A DNA stretch of 64,000 nucleotides, taken from Christensenella sp964438705 (lineage in GTDB: Bacteria > Bacillota > Clostridia > Christensenellales > Christensenellaceae). Shown here piece after piece: positions 17,180 through 25,555 of this stretch (positions are counted from its first letter, which is position 1; the number at the start of each line of letters is the position of its first letter). A program made the translations under genes and the position numbers. The DNA lies in contig CAYTKQ010000002.1 of NCBI GenBank assembly GCA_964438705.1, positions 124,001 through 188,000 on the forward strand, written 5' to 3'. The notes beneath the pieces are model-generated. The model worked only from the letters and a program-made list of their open reading frames with translations, did no database searches and was not told the origin of the DNA.

Positions 17180-18142
17180 CTACAGTATTTCTTGCGCGGT
17201 ATACGAATCCGTGATCAGAATGTTAAAAAGCCCGGCGCGTGCGCCGCTCAGAATGGAGGCGGCCTTATATTTGCCGCCGGCTGCGCCGATCACGACCGGC
17301 GTTTTAAAAAGCGCTTCGGCGGATATGGAAAGAATCTGATCGTCGATGCTCAGCGGACGAATATTGCCGTTTGCGTCATAAAAGCGCGCACAGATATTGC
17401 CGACGATCCCCTTTTTTTCCATTTCCGGCAGCAGCGGATGCAGCGTTTTTTCCATGTCGATGGTGGTGGAATGCCGCGGGTCGCCGTCGATCCCCACGAT
17501 GGCAACGTCGAGCGCATCATATTTGCGGCAGGTGTTTGCGACTATGTCCGAGCTTAAAAAAGTCTGCGCGGCAACCGCATTCTGCGCGACCAGCGGCGCG
17601 TACATGGGGAAGAGGGACGCGTTTGCGACGTTTGAGGCCATTGCCTCGCACAGGGAATTCGCGTGCATGGAATATTCGCGCGCGCTTGCGCTCCCCATTA
17701 CGCCAAGCAGCGAAACGATGCTCAGGTTTGAAAGGGAGGACGGGCGAAAATAACGGATCATCGTCTCGAGCGTGCGGCCCCAGCCCATGCCTACCGTCAT
17801 TCCCGATGAAAGGGAATTCACGAGATAGGTCTGCGCGGCGGCACCGATGCTCGCGTTGATGGCCTCGTTGCTCTCGTCGCCTGCCGAAACGATCTTTACG
17901 TCCTTGATCCCAAGCTTTTTTCGCAGCTGCTGCTCGAGCGCAATGTACGGATTCTCGTTGCGCAGGTCGTGTATGTCGATGGTGATAATGCCCTCCCTGC
18001 GCGCGTCGTCCAAAAGCTTGATGAGCGTAGGGCGGGAAATGTTGAACAGCTCGGCAATCTCAGTTTGCGTTTTATTTTCCTTATAATATAAATAAGAAGC
18101 CTTTAATTTGATATAATAGCGTTCGTCGGATGAAAGTGCCAC
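17180..18142 (-). CDS. SorC-family sugar-responsive transcriptional regulator 1
   Basis: Regulator of 320 residues. Helix-turn-helix near the N terminus 'YYKENKTQTEIAELFNISRPTLIKLLDDARREG', then the sugar-phosphate-binding SorC/DeoR-C domain: 'GMTVGMGWGRTLETMIRYF', 'VVGIDGD', 'VVIGAAGGKYKAASILSGARAG'. The GTG at 18142 is selected because GGAGGGCG stands just upstream and the helix-turn-helix then starts at the usual distance; an in-frame extension upstream has no such site. It is divergent from the dehydrogenase complex operon, and three similar sites between them make it the likely regulator of that operon and of itself. Confidence 0.9.
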   Translation of the reverse strand: MALSSDERYYIKLKASYLYYKENKTQTEIAELFNISRPTLIKLLDDARREGIITIDIHDLRNENPYIALEQQLRKKLGIKDVKIVSAGDESNEAINASIGAAAQTYLVNSLSSGMTVGMGWGRTLETMIRYFRPSSLSNLSIVSLLGVMGSASAREYSMHANSLCEAMASNVANASLFPMYAPLVAQNAVAAQTFLSSDIVANTCRKYDALDVAIVGIDGDPRHSTTIDMEKTLHPLLPEMEKKGIVGNICARFYDANGNIRPLSIDDQILSISAEALFKTPVVIGAAGGKYKAASILSGARAGLFNILITDSYTAQEIL

Positions 18143-18175
18143 GTCGCCCTCCGTTTTTTTATATTGATAAAACGA

Positions 18176-18193
18176 TTTTACAATTATAAAATA
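18176..18193. promoter_or_regulatory. operator-like site 1 for the SorC regulator
   Basis: TTTTACAATTATAAAATA. It overlaps a TATAAT -10 box on the minus strand (18188-18183) for the SorC gene, as expected for autoregulation. It shares ACAATTnTAAAAT with the site at 18286. Confidence 0.55.
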
Positions 18194-18245
18194 ATCTACC
18201 TTATCATACGCGCACCGGCGGAGGGTTGTCAACATGAAAAATTCA

Positions 18246-18274
18246 TTGACACGCATGCAAATTCATAGTATGAT
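18246..18274 (+). promoter_or_regulatory. promoter of the dehydrogenase complex operon
   Basis: TTGACA at 18246-18251 and TATGAT at 18269-18274, spacing 17. The coding start is 72 bases beyond the -10 box. Confidence 0.75.
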
Positions 18275-18285
18275 AAAAATATGAA

Positions 18286-18303
18286 TATAACAATTGTAAA
18301 ATA
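18286..18303. promoter_or_regulatory. operator-like site 2 for the SorC regulator
   Basis: TATAACAATTGTAAAATA, beginning about where transcription should start. Core ACAATTGT is palindromic. Confidence 0.55.
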
Positions 18304-18305
18304 AA

Positions 18306-18322
18306 CTTACGATTGTAAAAAA
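18306..18322. promoter_or_regulatory. operator-like site 3 (half site)
   Basis: CTTACGATTGTAAAAAA, 20 bases after site 2, that is about two helical turns, which suits SorC-type oligomer binding. Confidence 0.4.
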
Positions 18323-18345
18323 ATACAAAAACGGAGCGGTTGAAA

Positions 18346-19302
18346 ATGAAATTATCAAAGGAAGCCATGAAAAAGATCTATTACCAGATGTACAGCTCCA
18401 GAACGTTTGAGGAACGCGTAAACGAAATGTTTATGAAGGGCCTCATTCATGGAACGACACATCTTGCGGTGGGGCAGGAAGCGACGGCGGCGGGCGGTAT
18501 CAACGCACTCAAGCCGGACGACTACATTATGAGCTGCCATCGCGGGCACGCGCATTGCATCGCGAAGGGCGCGGACGTCAAGCGCATGATGTGTGAGCTG
18601 CTTGGGAAGAAGGACGGCTTTTGCAAGGGGCTGGGCGGTTCCATGCACATCGTCGATATCTCTGTGGGCAACTTTGGCGCAAACGGCGTGATCGGGCCTG
18701 CGATCCCCATGGCGACGGGCGTTGCGCTCGCCATCAAAAAGGATAAGAGCAATAAGGTGATCCTTGACTTCTTTGGGGACGGCACCTCCAACTCCGGTAT
18801 GTTCCACGAGGCGCTCAACATGGCCGCGCTGTGGAAGCTGCCCATCGTGTATATGTGCGAAAACAACCTGTATGGTATGTCCACACCCGTTGAAAAGAGC
18901 GTATCCGTCAAAGACATCGCGACGCGCGCAAAGGCATACGGGATTCCGGGCGTGATCGTTGACGGAACGGATGTGCTGGCGGTGATGGATGCCGTAAAGG
19001 AAGCGGCCGACCGTGCGCGGCGCGGGGAAGGCCCGACGCTCATCGAGGCGAAAACCTACCGTTATCTGGGGCATTCCAAGAGCGATAAGCGCGCATACCG
19101 TACGCGCGAGGAGGAAGCGGAGTGGAAGGCAAAGGACCCGCTTGTTTCCTTTGGCAAATACATGATGGAAAACGGTTTTACGCAGCAGGATATCGACGAT
19201 ATCCGCGCGCTCGTGGAGCGTGAATGCGAGGAGGCCGTTGAATATGCGCAGGCTGCGGAGACGATCACTCTTGAAGAAGCAAAAAAACTTGTTTTTGCAT
19301 AA
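18346..19302 (+). CDS. acoA: ThDP-dependent dehydrogenase E1 alpha subunit (acetoin / pyruvate dehydrogenase type)
   Basis: E1 alpha subunit of a 2-oxoacid or acetoin dehydrogenase complex, 318 residues. The ThDP/Mg site 'GDGTSNSGMFHEALNMAALWKLPIVYMCENN' starts near residue 144 and shows the GDG...NN pattern. 'GLGGSMHIVD' and 'YRYLGHSKSDKRAYRTREEE' (phosphorylation-loop region) are typical of the family. It decarboxylates or cleaves the substrate and passes the acyl group to lipoate. Acetoin is favoured over pyruvate by the short length and the gene order alpha-beta-E2-E3, but the regulator is SorC rather than AcoR, so the true substrate may differ. ATG at 18346 follows GGAG; the TTG at 18340 is closer to it. 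Confidence 0.85.
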   Translation: MKLSKEAMKKIYYQMYSSRTFEERVNEMFMKGLIHGTTHLAVGQEATAAGGINALKPDDYIMSCHRGHAHCIAKGADVKRMMCELLGKKDGFCKGLGGSMHIVDISVGNFGANGVIGPAIPMATGVALAIKKDKSNKVILDFFGDGTSNSGMFHEALNMAALWKLPIVYMCENNLYGMSTPVEKSVSVKDIATRAKAYGIPGVIVDGTDVLAVMDAVKEAADRARRGEGPTLIEAKTYRYLGHSKSDKRAYRTREEEAEWKAKDPLVSFGKYMMENGFTQQDIDDIRALVERECEEAVEYAQAAETITLEEAKKLVFA

Positions 19303-19315
19303 CGGAGGTTATTAA

Positions 19316-20296
19316 ATGAGTACGATTACTTATGTGCAGGCGGTTTCGGACGCCTTAAGAGAAGAACTGAAGCGGGACGAAAAGGTCTTTTTGATGGGAG
19401 AGGACATGGGCGTTTATGGCGGATGCTTCGGCGTGACGCGCGGCTTTCTGGAGGAATTCGGCGAGGACCGCATCATGGATACGCCCATCAGCGAGGGCGG
19501 ATTTACGGGCATCGCGGTGGGCGCGGCAATGGCGGGATACCGCCCGGTCGTGGAATACATGTTCTCCGATTTTGTGACGGTCGCGATGGACCTCATCACC
19601 AATCAGGCCGCTAAGCAGCGCTTCATGCTGGGCGGGCAGGTCAAAATCCCGCTCGTCATCCGTACGCCGGAGGGCAGCGGAACGGGCGCGGCAGCACAGC
19701 ATTCTCAGAGTCTGGAGGCGTGGTTTTGCCATGTGCCGGGCTTAAAGGTCGTGTGCCCCGCGACGCCTTATGACGTCAAAGGCCTTTTGAAGGCCGCGAT
19801 CCGCGAGGATAACCCGATCGTGTTTTATGAGCACAAGCTGCTTTACGGTACGAAGGGCGAGGTGCCGGACGAGGAATATGTGTTGCCCATCGGCAAGGCG
19901 GATGTGAAGCGTTCGGGGAAGGATATGACGATCATCAGCTATTCGATGACGGTGCTAAAGGCACTCAAAGCGGCGGAAATGCTTGAAAAGGACGGCATCG
20001 ACGCGGAGGTGCTCGACCTTCGCACCGTGTCGCCGCTCGACGTGGAAGCGATCGTGACCTCCGCCAAAAAAACGGGGCGCGTACTCGTGACGCACGAGGG
20101 CGTGCAGAAATTCGGCGTGGGCGCGGAGGTGTCCTCCATCATCAACGACAGTGAAGCGTTCTTCTATCTGGACAGGCCGGTAAGGCGGTTTGGCGGCGCG
20201 GACGATATCCCGATCCCGTATTCCCCGCAGCTCGAGGCGATGGTGGTCCCGCAGGCGGAGACGATTTACGAAAAAGCAAAAGAATTGCTGAAATAG
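19316..20296 (+). CDS. acoB: dehydrogenase E1 beta subunit
   Basis: E1 beta subunit of 326 residues with 'GEDMGVYGGCFGVTRGFLEEFGEDRIMDTPISEGGFTGIAVGAAMAG' (the conserved beta N-terminal part with the Glu that contacts ThDP) and 'RTPEGSGTGAAAQHSQSLEAWFCHVPGLKVVCPATPYD'. The C-terminal part is transketolase_C-like ('SYSMTVLKALKAAEMLEKDGIDAEVLDLRTVSPLD'). It pairs with the alpha subunit 13 bases upstream to form the alpha2-beta2 E1. Start behind GGAGG. Confidence 0.9.
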   Translation: MSTITYVQAVSDALREELKRDEKVFLMGEDMGVYGGCFGVTRGFLEEFGEDRIMDTPISEGGFTGIAVGAAMAGYRPVVEYMFSDFVTVAMDLITNQAAKQRFMLGGQVKIPLVIRTPEGSGTGAAAQHSQSLEAWFCHVPGLKVVCPATPYDVKGLLKAAIREDNPIVFYEHKLLYGTKGEVPDEEYVLPIGKADVKRSGKDMTIISYSMTVLKALKAAEMLEKDGIDAEVLDLRTVSPLDVEAIVTSAKKTGRVLVTHEGVQKFGVGAEVSSIINDSEAFFYLDRPVRRFGGADDIPIPYSPQLEAMVVPQAETIYEKAKELLK

Positions 20297-20308
20297 GGGG
20301 ACGCGCAA

Positions 20309-21253
20309 ATGACAAGAGTGATGTCCACACCTGCCGCGCGGCGCGTGGCGGGGGAACGAAAAATCGATCTGGCAAAGGTCAAGGGAACGGGTTTGGGCGG
20401 CTATGTGCAGCTTAGCGACGTGCTCTCCTTCAAGGGAGGGAAAGCGACGTTTCTGGCCCGTGCGGTGGCGGATTATCTGGGGGTAGAGATCGACGCGGTG
20501 CATGCGGAAGGCGATGTGGTGCGCAGAGCGGATGTCCTGGCGTATCAGGCGCTCATGGGCGAGGACAAGGTTCTGCCCTTAAACGGCATGCGTAAGACGA
20601 TCGCGCGGCAGATGAAAGCGAGCCTCGATACGGCGGCGCAATATACGATCATGGGCGAGGCGGACTGCTCCAAACTCAAGCCTCTCATGAAGCAATATAC
20701 GGCGGACTGCATGGAGGCGACCGGCGTAAAGCCGACGTTCTCCGATCTGTTCATCAAGGCTGCGGCGCTCGCGCTCAAAATGAACCCGATGCTGAACTCC
20801 TCCTTTATGGAGGATCACGTGCTGCTCAAGGGAAACATCAACGTGGGGCTCGCGGTATCGCTTGGGGAGGACGGACTCATTGTGCCAAACCTGAAAAATG
20901 CGCATATGATGCCGCTGTTTGAGATCACCAAAAAAAGGGAAGACCTCGTAACGCGCGCACGGGCGGGCAAGCTGACCCCGGACGAATATTCGGGCGGTAC
21001 GTTCTCCATTTCCAATTATGGACGTACGCCGGTGCAATATTTCACACCCATCATCAATGTGCCCGAAAGCGCGATCATCGGCATCGGCAACATGACAAAC
21101 AAGCCGGTCGCAATCGGAAACGACATCGGCATCCGTCCGATGCTGGGGTTGAGCCTGACGCTCGATCACAGGCACATCGACGGGACGACGGGTGAAAAGT
21201 TCTTGAAGGATTTCCGCGACATCATCGAAAATCCGGATCAGCTGCTTGACTAG
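20309..21253 (+). CDS. acoC: dihydrolipoamide acyltransferase E2 lacking a lipoyl domain
   Basis: E2 core of 314 residues. It opens with a peripheral subunit-binding-type segment 'MSTPAARRVAGERKIDLAKVKGTGLGGYVQLSDVL' and a second, similar segment ('FLARAVADYLGVEIDAVHAEGDVVRRADVLAY', about residues 50-80), followed by the catalytic domain. H287 of 'LDHRHIDG' is the catalytic histidine. No lipoyl domain is present: there is no room for the 'ETDKA' hairpin before residue 1, and the gene has its own ribosome-binding site 12 bases after acoB. The swinging lysine must come from the next gene, whose product carries one. The E2 forms the structural core and makes acyl-CoA. Confidence 0.85.
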   Translation: MTRVMSTPAARRVAGERKIDLAKVKGTGLGGYVQLSDVLSFKGGKATFLARAVADYLGVEIDAVHAEGDVVRRADVLAYQALMGEDKVLPLNGMRKTIARQMKASLDTAAQYTIMGEADCSKLKPLMKQYTADCMEATGVKPTFSDLFIKAAALALKMNPMLNSSFMEDHVLLKGNINVGLAVSLGEDGLIVPNLKNAHMMPLFEITKKREDLVTRARAGKLTPDEYSGGTFSISNYGRTPVQYFTPIINVPESAIIGIGNMTNKPVAIGNDIGIRPMLGLSLTLDHRHIDGTTGEKFLKDFRDIIENPDQLLD

Positions 21254-21276
21254 AGGATAGTAGAAAGGAAAATAAA

Positions 21277-23007
21277 ATGGGTAATTTTATTACGATGCCT
21301 AAGCTCGGCATGACGATGACCGAAGGCCAGATCACGAAATGGCTGGTTCCGGAAGGCACGACCGTGGAAAAAGGCGATTATATTTTTGAAGTGGAAACAG
21401 ACAAGACGGCGCTCGAGGTGGATGTGCTTTATTCCGGCACGATCCTGAAGATATACTATGGGGCGGGCGAGACCGCTCCCGTCAACGAGCCGGTGGCGTT
21501 CATCGGCGAGGCGGGCGAGGAGATTCCGGAAATCGACAAATCCGCCGCAGGTGCGCCTGTCGCAGAGACGCCGGCAGCGGCCCCTGTTGCCGCTGCCGCA
21601 AGCGCGCCCGCAAAAAAGGAAACGGTGAAGGAAAAGGCAAAGCGGCCGGAGGGCAATTTTGACTATGACCTCATCATCATCGGCGCGGGCCCGGGCGGGT
21701 ATGTCGCGGCGATCCGCGCGGCACAGCTGGGCGCGAAGGTGGCGGTCGTGGAAAAGGACACCGTGGGCGGCACATGCCTCAACCGCGGGTGCATCCCAAC
21801 AAAGGCATATTATGCCAGCGCGAAGCATTGGAAGGATATCCAGAACGCAGAGGAATTCGGCATCGCGGTCAGCGGCTCGTCCTTTGACTGGAAAAAGATC
21901 CTCGAACGGAAAAACAAGGTCGTCAAACAGCTTACAAACGGCGTGGGCGGACTTTTGCAGAAAAATAAGGTGACGCTCATTGCGGGCGAAGCGGAAATCG
22001 AAAAAGCAAACGAGGTCAAGGTTGACGGAAAAGCATATACCACGGCGTTTACCATGCTTGCGACGGGCGCAAAACCTGCGTCTGTCATCAAAACAGACGC
22101 AAAGCTGCTGAACACGGATCAGATTCTCGATATCGAAAAGCTGCCCGCGTCCATCGTGATCATTGGCGGCGGCGTGATCGGCTGCGAGATGGCGTGTATC
22201 TTTAACGCGTTCGGCGTTAAGACGACGGTTGTGGAGCTGATGGACCAGATCCTGCCCATGACGGACGACGAAGTTGCGGCAACGCTTGCGGAGCATATGA
22301 AAAAGAGCGGCATCGAGCTTCTGACCGGCACGACGTGCGACGAGATCAAAGAGGAAAAGGGAAAATATACGATCAAGCTTTCGAACGGCAGCACGATGGA
22401 AGCGGAGATGATGCTCGAAGCGGTGGGCAGAAGCGCCGAAGGCAGCGGCTTTGACAAGCTCGACGTCAAGCGTACGCCCAAGGGCTGCGTGGAGGTGGAC
22501 GACTTTATGCGCACAAGTGTGGAAGGCATCTACGCCATCGGCGACATCAACGGAAAATTCCAGTTGGCGCACGCGGCTTCCGAGCAGGGCATCCTCGCGG
22601 CAGAGCACATGTTTGGCGGCATCGAATCCGCGGAAGAGCAGCCCATGCCGTCCTGCATTTTCACAGATCTCGAGATCGCGTTTGTCGGTTTGAGCGAAAA
22701 GCAGGCAAAAGAGCAGGGCATTCCGGTCAAAACCTATAAGTTCCCGTATGCGGCGAACGGAAAAGCGCTCACGCTGGGTGAAACCGAAGGCTTTGTGAAG
22801 GTGGTCGCGGACGAACGCTGGGGTGAGATTTTGGGCGTACACATCATTGGCGCGGAAGCGTCGAGCATGATCGAGGAAGCGGTGATGGCGATGCGCTGCG
22901 AAGCGACGGCGGAAGCGGCCGGAAGCACGATCCACGCGCATCCAACGCTCAGTGAGACCTTGATGGAAGCGTTCCTCGGTGCCAGCCGCGGAGCGATCCA
23001 TATGTAA
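21277..23007 (+). CDS. acoL: dihydrolipoamide dehydrogenase E3 with N-terminal lipoyl domain
   Basis: Flavoprotein disulfide reductase of 576 residues. Residues 1-80 are a lipoyl domain with lipoyl-lysine K43 in 'ETDKTALEV'; a Pro/Ala linker spans about 90-120; from about 128 the E3 part begins with 'DYDLIIIGAGPGGYVAAIRAAQLGAKVAVVEK' (FAD). Redox cysteines are C167 and C172 in 'GGTCLNRGCIPTK'; 'IGGGVIGCEMA' binds NAD; 'HAHPTLSETLMEAF' holds the catalytic His-Glu. Lipoyl-E3 fusions are known in acetoin-type complexes, but here it must serve as the only lipoyl carrier of the operon because E2 has none. The gene ends the operon. Confidence 0.92.
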   Translation: MGNFITMPKLGMTMTEGQITKWLVPEGTTVEKGDYIFEVETDKTALEVDVLYSGTILKIYYGAGETAPVNEPVAFIGEAGEEIPEIDKSAAGAPVAETPAAAPVAAAASAPAKKETVKEKAKRPEGNFDYDLIIIGAGPGGYVAAIRAAQLGAKVAVVEKDTVGGTCLNRGCIPTKAYYASAKHWKDIQNAEEFGIAVSGSSFDWKKILERKNKVVKQLTNGVGGLLQKNKVTLIAGEAEIEKANEVKVDGKAYTTAFTMLATGAKPASVIKTDAKLLNTDQILDIEKLPASIVIIGGGVIGCEMACIFNAFGVKTTVVELMDQILPMTDDEVAATLAEHMKKSGIELLTGTTCDEIKEEKGKYTIKLSNGSTMEAEMMLEAVGRSAEGSGFDKLDVKRTPKGCVEVDDFMRTSVEGIYAIGDINGKFQLAHAASEQGILAAEHMFGGIESAEEQPMPSCIFTDLEIAFVGLSEKQAKEQGIPVKTYKFPYAANGKALTLGETEGFVKVVADERWGEILGVHIIGAEASSMIEEAVMAMRCEATAEAAGSTIHAHPTLSETLMEAFLGASRGAIHM

Positions 23008-23018
23008 AAAAACAACGA

Positions 23019-23058
23019 AAAATCCCACTCGGCAATGTCACAGCGCCGGGTGGGATTT
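23019..23058. terminator. bidirectional terminator between E3 and SorC 2
   Basis: Stem AAATCCCACTCGGC / GCCGGGTGGGATTT with one G-U pair. It is flanked by A-rich and T-rich sides, and serves two convergent genes. Confidence 0.85.
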
Positions 23059-23066
23059 GTTGCATA

Positions 23067-24026
23067 TCAGCGAATTTTTTCCTTTTCCGCGATGGAGATC
23101 GCGGCAAGCTCGTCGATGATCAGCGCGTTCAGATAGCCGCCTCTGACTCCGGCAATGATCGTCGATGATTTATCCTCTCCCGCGCCGAGGGCGACGACGA
23201 GGGGGAGCTCCTTCAAAACGTCAAGGCTGATTGAAAGAATGCGATCCGACAACAGGGTTTCGACCTTGTGACCGTTGCGGGTGATGCGATGTCCGCAAAT
23301 ATCCGCCCCTGCGCCCATATCGACCAGCACCTGCGCTTCCTCCTTTGTGATGTAGCCCGCCTGATAGGTCGCGCTTTTTTCCGGTTTGGACGAACCGACG
23401 CCCACAAAGGCGATGTCGATTTTGTGGAACATGTCAAAGAGATGCTTTGTCTCGGGCTCTTGCAGCAATAGGTCCCGCAGCAATTGATTGCCCACCACAA
23501 ATGGGGTCTGCATCGTTGTGAGGCGCGCGTCCAGCTTTTGAGCCAGCTCTTTTGCGTAATCGCGGCTGTCCGTTTCAAAAGAATGCGCGTTGAGGCTGCC
23601 CGCCAATTGCAAAACCGTAGCGCCCAAAACGGATTTTTCCGGCTTGAAGGCGTGTACGAACTGCCCGATCGTGCTGCCCCACGCGGTGCCGATCACCATA
23701 TCATTTTTGAGCTGTGAATTGAGAAAGTCACCCGCCTGCCTGCCCACCTCGCGCTTGGAATCCTCCTCCGATGCAGAGGATGGAACCACAAAGACGTATT
23801 TCAGCGCAAAATGGGTTTTGATTTTTTTTGCAAGCTCGATATTGGAATCGCAGGAAGCGTTGATTTCAAATCGTACAATTTTGCGTTCTCTGGCGGCAGC
23901 CAGCATGCGGGACACCATCGGCCGGGATACCCCGATGATTTTGCCGATGTCCTCCTGGCTTAAATTTCCCAGATAATATAGCTTGGCAACCTTGACAAGC
24001 TGCGCTTTTGAATAGGTTCCAGACAT
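23067..24026 (-). CDS. SorC-family transcriptional regulator 2
   Basis: Regulator of 319 residues. N-terminal helix-turn-helix 'YYLGNLSQEDIGKIIGVSRPMVSRMLAAARERKIV' and C-terminal SorC effector domain ('DMVIGTAWGSTIGQFVHAF', 'VGVGSSKPEKSATYQAGYITKEE', 'VVALGAGEDKSSTIIAGVRGGYLNALIID'). It is divergent from the UroD-kinase-importer C operon, and identical palindromes lie near both promoters, so it probably senses a phosphorylated product of the kinase at 25556. It is only distantly similar to the regulator at 17180. Confidence 0.9.
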   Translation of the reverse strand: MSGTYSKAQLVKVAKLYYLGNLSQEDIGKIIGVSRPMVSRMLAAARERKIVRFEINASCDSNIELAKKIKTHFALKYVFVVPSSASEEDSKREVGRQAGDFLNSQLKNDMVIGTAWGSTIGQFVHAFKPEKSVLGATVLQLAGSLNAHSFETDSRDYAKELAQKLDARLTTMQTPFVVGNQLLRDLLLQEPETKHLFDMFHKIDIAFVGVGSSKPEKSATYQAGYITKEEAQVLVDMGAGADICGHRITRNGHKVETLLSDRILSISLDVLKELPLVVALGAGEDKSSTIIAGVRGGYLNALIIDELAAISIAEKEKIR

Positions 24027-24066
24027 TATTTTAATTTCCTTATGTAATCATAAAAACATCTAAAAG

Positions 24067-24084
24067 CCAGAACATATGTTCTGG
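24067..24084. promoter_or_regulatory. operator palindrome CCAGAACATATGTTCTGG
   Basis: Perfect 18-base palindrome just downstream of the minus-strand -10 box of the SorC gene. Its core GAACATATGTTC recurs at 24187. Confidence 0.75.
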
Positions 24085-24088
24085 AAAA

Positions 24089-24117
24089 ATTATGGCACAG
24101 TAAAGAATGAATGTCAA
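24089..24117 (-). promoter_or_regulatory. promoter of SorC regulator 2
   Basis: Read on the minus strand: TTGACA at 24117-24112, 17 bases, CATAAT at 24094-24089. Confidence 0.7.
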
Positions 24118-24186
24118 TTGAAATGCGGATTTTATACAAAAAGTGAGCGAATCATGCAAATAAGAGGAATATATTTAAACAAATAT

Positions 24187-24198
24187 GAACATATGTTC
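24187..24198. promoter_or_regulatory. second operator core GAACATATGTTC
   Basis: Same 12-base palindrome as in the 24067 site, 20 bases before the plus-strand -35 box. The remainder of the 357-base gap 24027-24383 is AT-rich and shows no gene. Confidence 0.7.
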
Positions 24199-24218
24199 TG
24201 ATTTATGCGCGATAATTA

Positions 24219-24246
24219 TTGACGGATGTTCGAAACATAGTATACT
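24219..24246 (+). promoter_or_regulatory. promoter of the UroD-kinase-importer C operon
   Basis: TTGACG at 24219-24224, 16 bases, TATACT at 24241-24246. A long leader of about 130 bases follows before the first gene. Confidence 0.6.
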
Positions 24247-24383
24247 GAAATCATACAATCTAAACGCTTCAACCAATCGAAAACAAATATAGCCGCATAT
24301 AAAAAATATATTTTGAAAAATATTGAGATCGGGATTGCTCTATTTTCTTTTACACAATCAAAAATTTTAAGGGGGAAGCAAAA

Positions 24384-25538
24384 ATGACAAAGGAAGAAAG
24401 AGTCTTGGCACTGTTTGAGCGAAAGAACGTCGATTATCTGCCCAGTCAAATATCTTTTTCAGACAGAACGCGGGATGAAGAAATCAGCAGGGCGCTGGGG
24501 CTTGAAAAAGCGGAGGATTTGGATACCTATTTGGAAAACCATATTGCTTTTACCTATGCGTATGATGATGTACCCCTCTTTTGGAGAAACGACAACGAGA
24601 TGATGTTGCAAATGGAAAAAGAGGGATATGTTTATATCGACCATGAAAACAATACCGTATATGACCGATGGGGGCTTGGCATTGTGGTCGGCGAAGACGG
24701 ATTTTTCAGCAATTATGGTCTGCTGGCGGGGGATGAAGCGCTCAACAGGCGCGCGCGCAAGGTTCTTCCGGAGCATCTGACAAAATATATGGACATGCCC
24801 TTTGAGGAAGCGATCCTCAGCTATGAAGCGCCAGACCCGCTCGATCCGCAGAATCTTGCATGGTTCGAGCGTGACAAGGATGGCGTGGCGGGTGATTTGT
24901 GTGTGATCCCGTCGGGTTATTTTGCGATCTATGAACGCTCATACGGCCTGATGGGGTGGGAGCGCTTTATGACGGAAATCGCGGGGAATCCCAAGCTGTG
25001 CGAAAGCCTGATGGATCAGGTGACAAACTACAGGATCAAGCTGGCAAAGGTCAAGGCGGATATGGGCTTCAAGTTTGCGCATCACGGCGATGATCTCGGT
25101 ATGCAGTTCAGCGGATTTTTCTCGCCGGACATGTTCAAAAACCTGCTGATGCCTTATTACAAAAAATTGTTTGCGGAATACAAAAAATACGGCCAGTACA
25201 TCATTATGCACTCCTGCGGATGCATGGCTGATTATTTGCCGGAACTGATCGACGCAGGGCTCGATTGCTGGGAGCCGGTGCAGCCGTGCAACGATTTGAA
25301 CATGATGAAACGAGAATACGGCAATGACATCATATTCTGGGGGGGGATCGATACGCAGACCCTTCCGTCCAAAACCCCGGAAGAAGTAAAGCAGATGGCG
25401 CGCGAAGCAATCACGATCCTTGGAAAAGGCGGCGGGCATATCATTGCGCCGGCACAGGAGATCATGAATGATGTTCCGCTGGAAAATGTGGTGGCACTGC
25501 TCGAGACGATCGTGGAAATGCGGGAAAAAGCAATCTGA
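24384..25538 (+). CDS. UroD-superfamily protein 1 (methyltransferase-like, not HemE)
   Basis: Protein of 384 residues with the TIM-barrel pattern of the uroporphyrinogen decarboxylase superfamily: 'MTKEERVLALFERKNVDYLP' at the start, 'HHGDDLGMQFSGFFSPDMFKNLLMPYYKKLF', 'IIMHSCGCMADYLPELIDAGLDCWEPVQP' and 'FWGGIDTQTLPSKTPEEV'. H276 and C278 form the His-x-Cys pair that binds zinc in the MtaA/MtbA methyltransferase branch; the last cysteine of that branch is not seen (the region reads 'GGGHIIAPAQEIMND'). HemE-type tetrapyrrole residues are absent. The context (kinase, second UroD-like, sugar importer) points to a sugar-linked reaction of unknown kind. Start behind AAGGGGGAAG. Confidence 0.8.
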   Translation: MTKEERVLALFERKNVDYLPSQISFSDRTRDEEISRALGLEKAEDLDTYLENHIAFTYAYDDVPLFWRNDNEMMLQMEKEGYVYIDHENNTVYDRWGLGIVVGEDGFFSNYGLLAGDEALNRRARKVLPEHLTKYMDMPFEEAILSYEAPDPLDPQNLAWFERDKDGVAGDLCVIPSGYFAIYERSYGLMGWERFMTEIAGNPKLCESLMDQVTNYRIKLAKVKADMGFKFAHHGDDLGMQFSGFFSPDMFKNLLMPYYKKLFAEYKKYGQYIIMHSCGCMADYLPELIDAGLDCWEPVQPCNDLNMMKREYGNDIIFWGGIDTQTLPSKTPEEVKQMAREAITILGKGGGHIIAPAQEIMNDVPLENVVALLETIVEMREKAI

Positions 25539-25555
25539 ACGAAGGGAAGCACGAC

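Noticed and set aside
21250..23028. Long open frame on the minus strand opposite the E3 gene
   Set aside because: It is a shadow of codon bias: the plus-strand frame has all E3 and lipoyl motifs, while the antisense product is His/Arg-rich with no domain and no ribosome-binding site.
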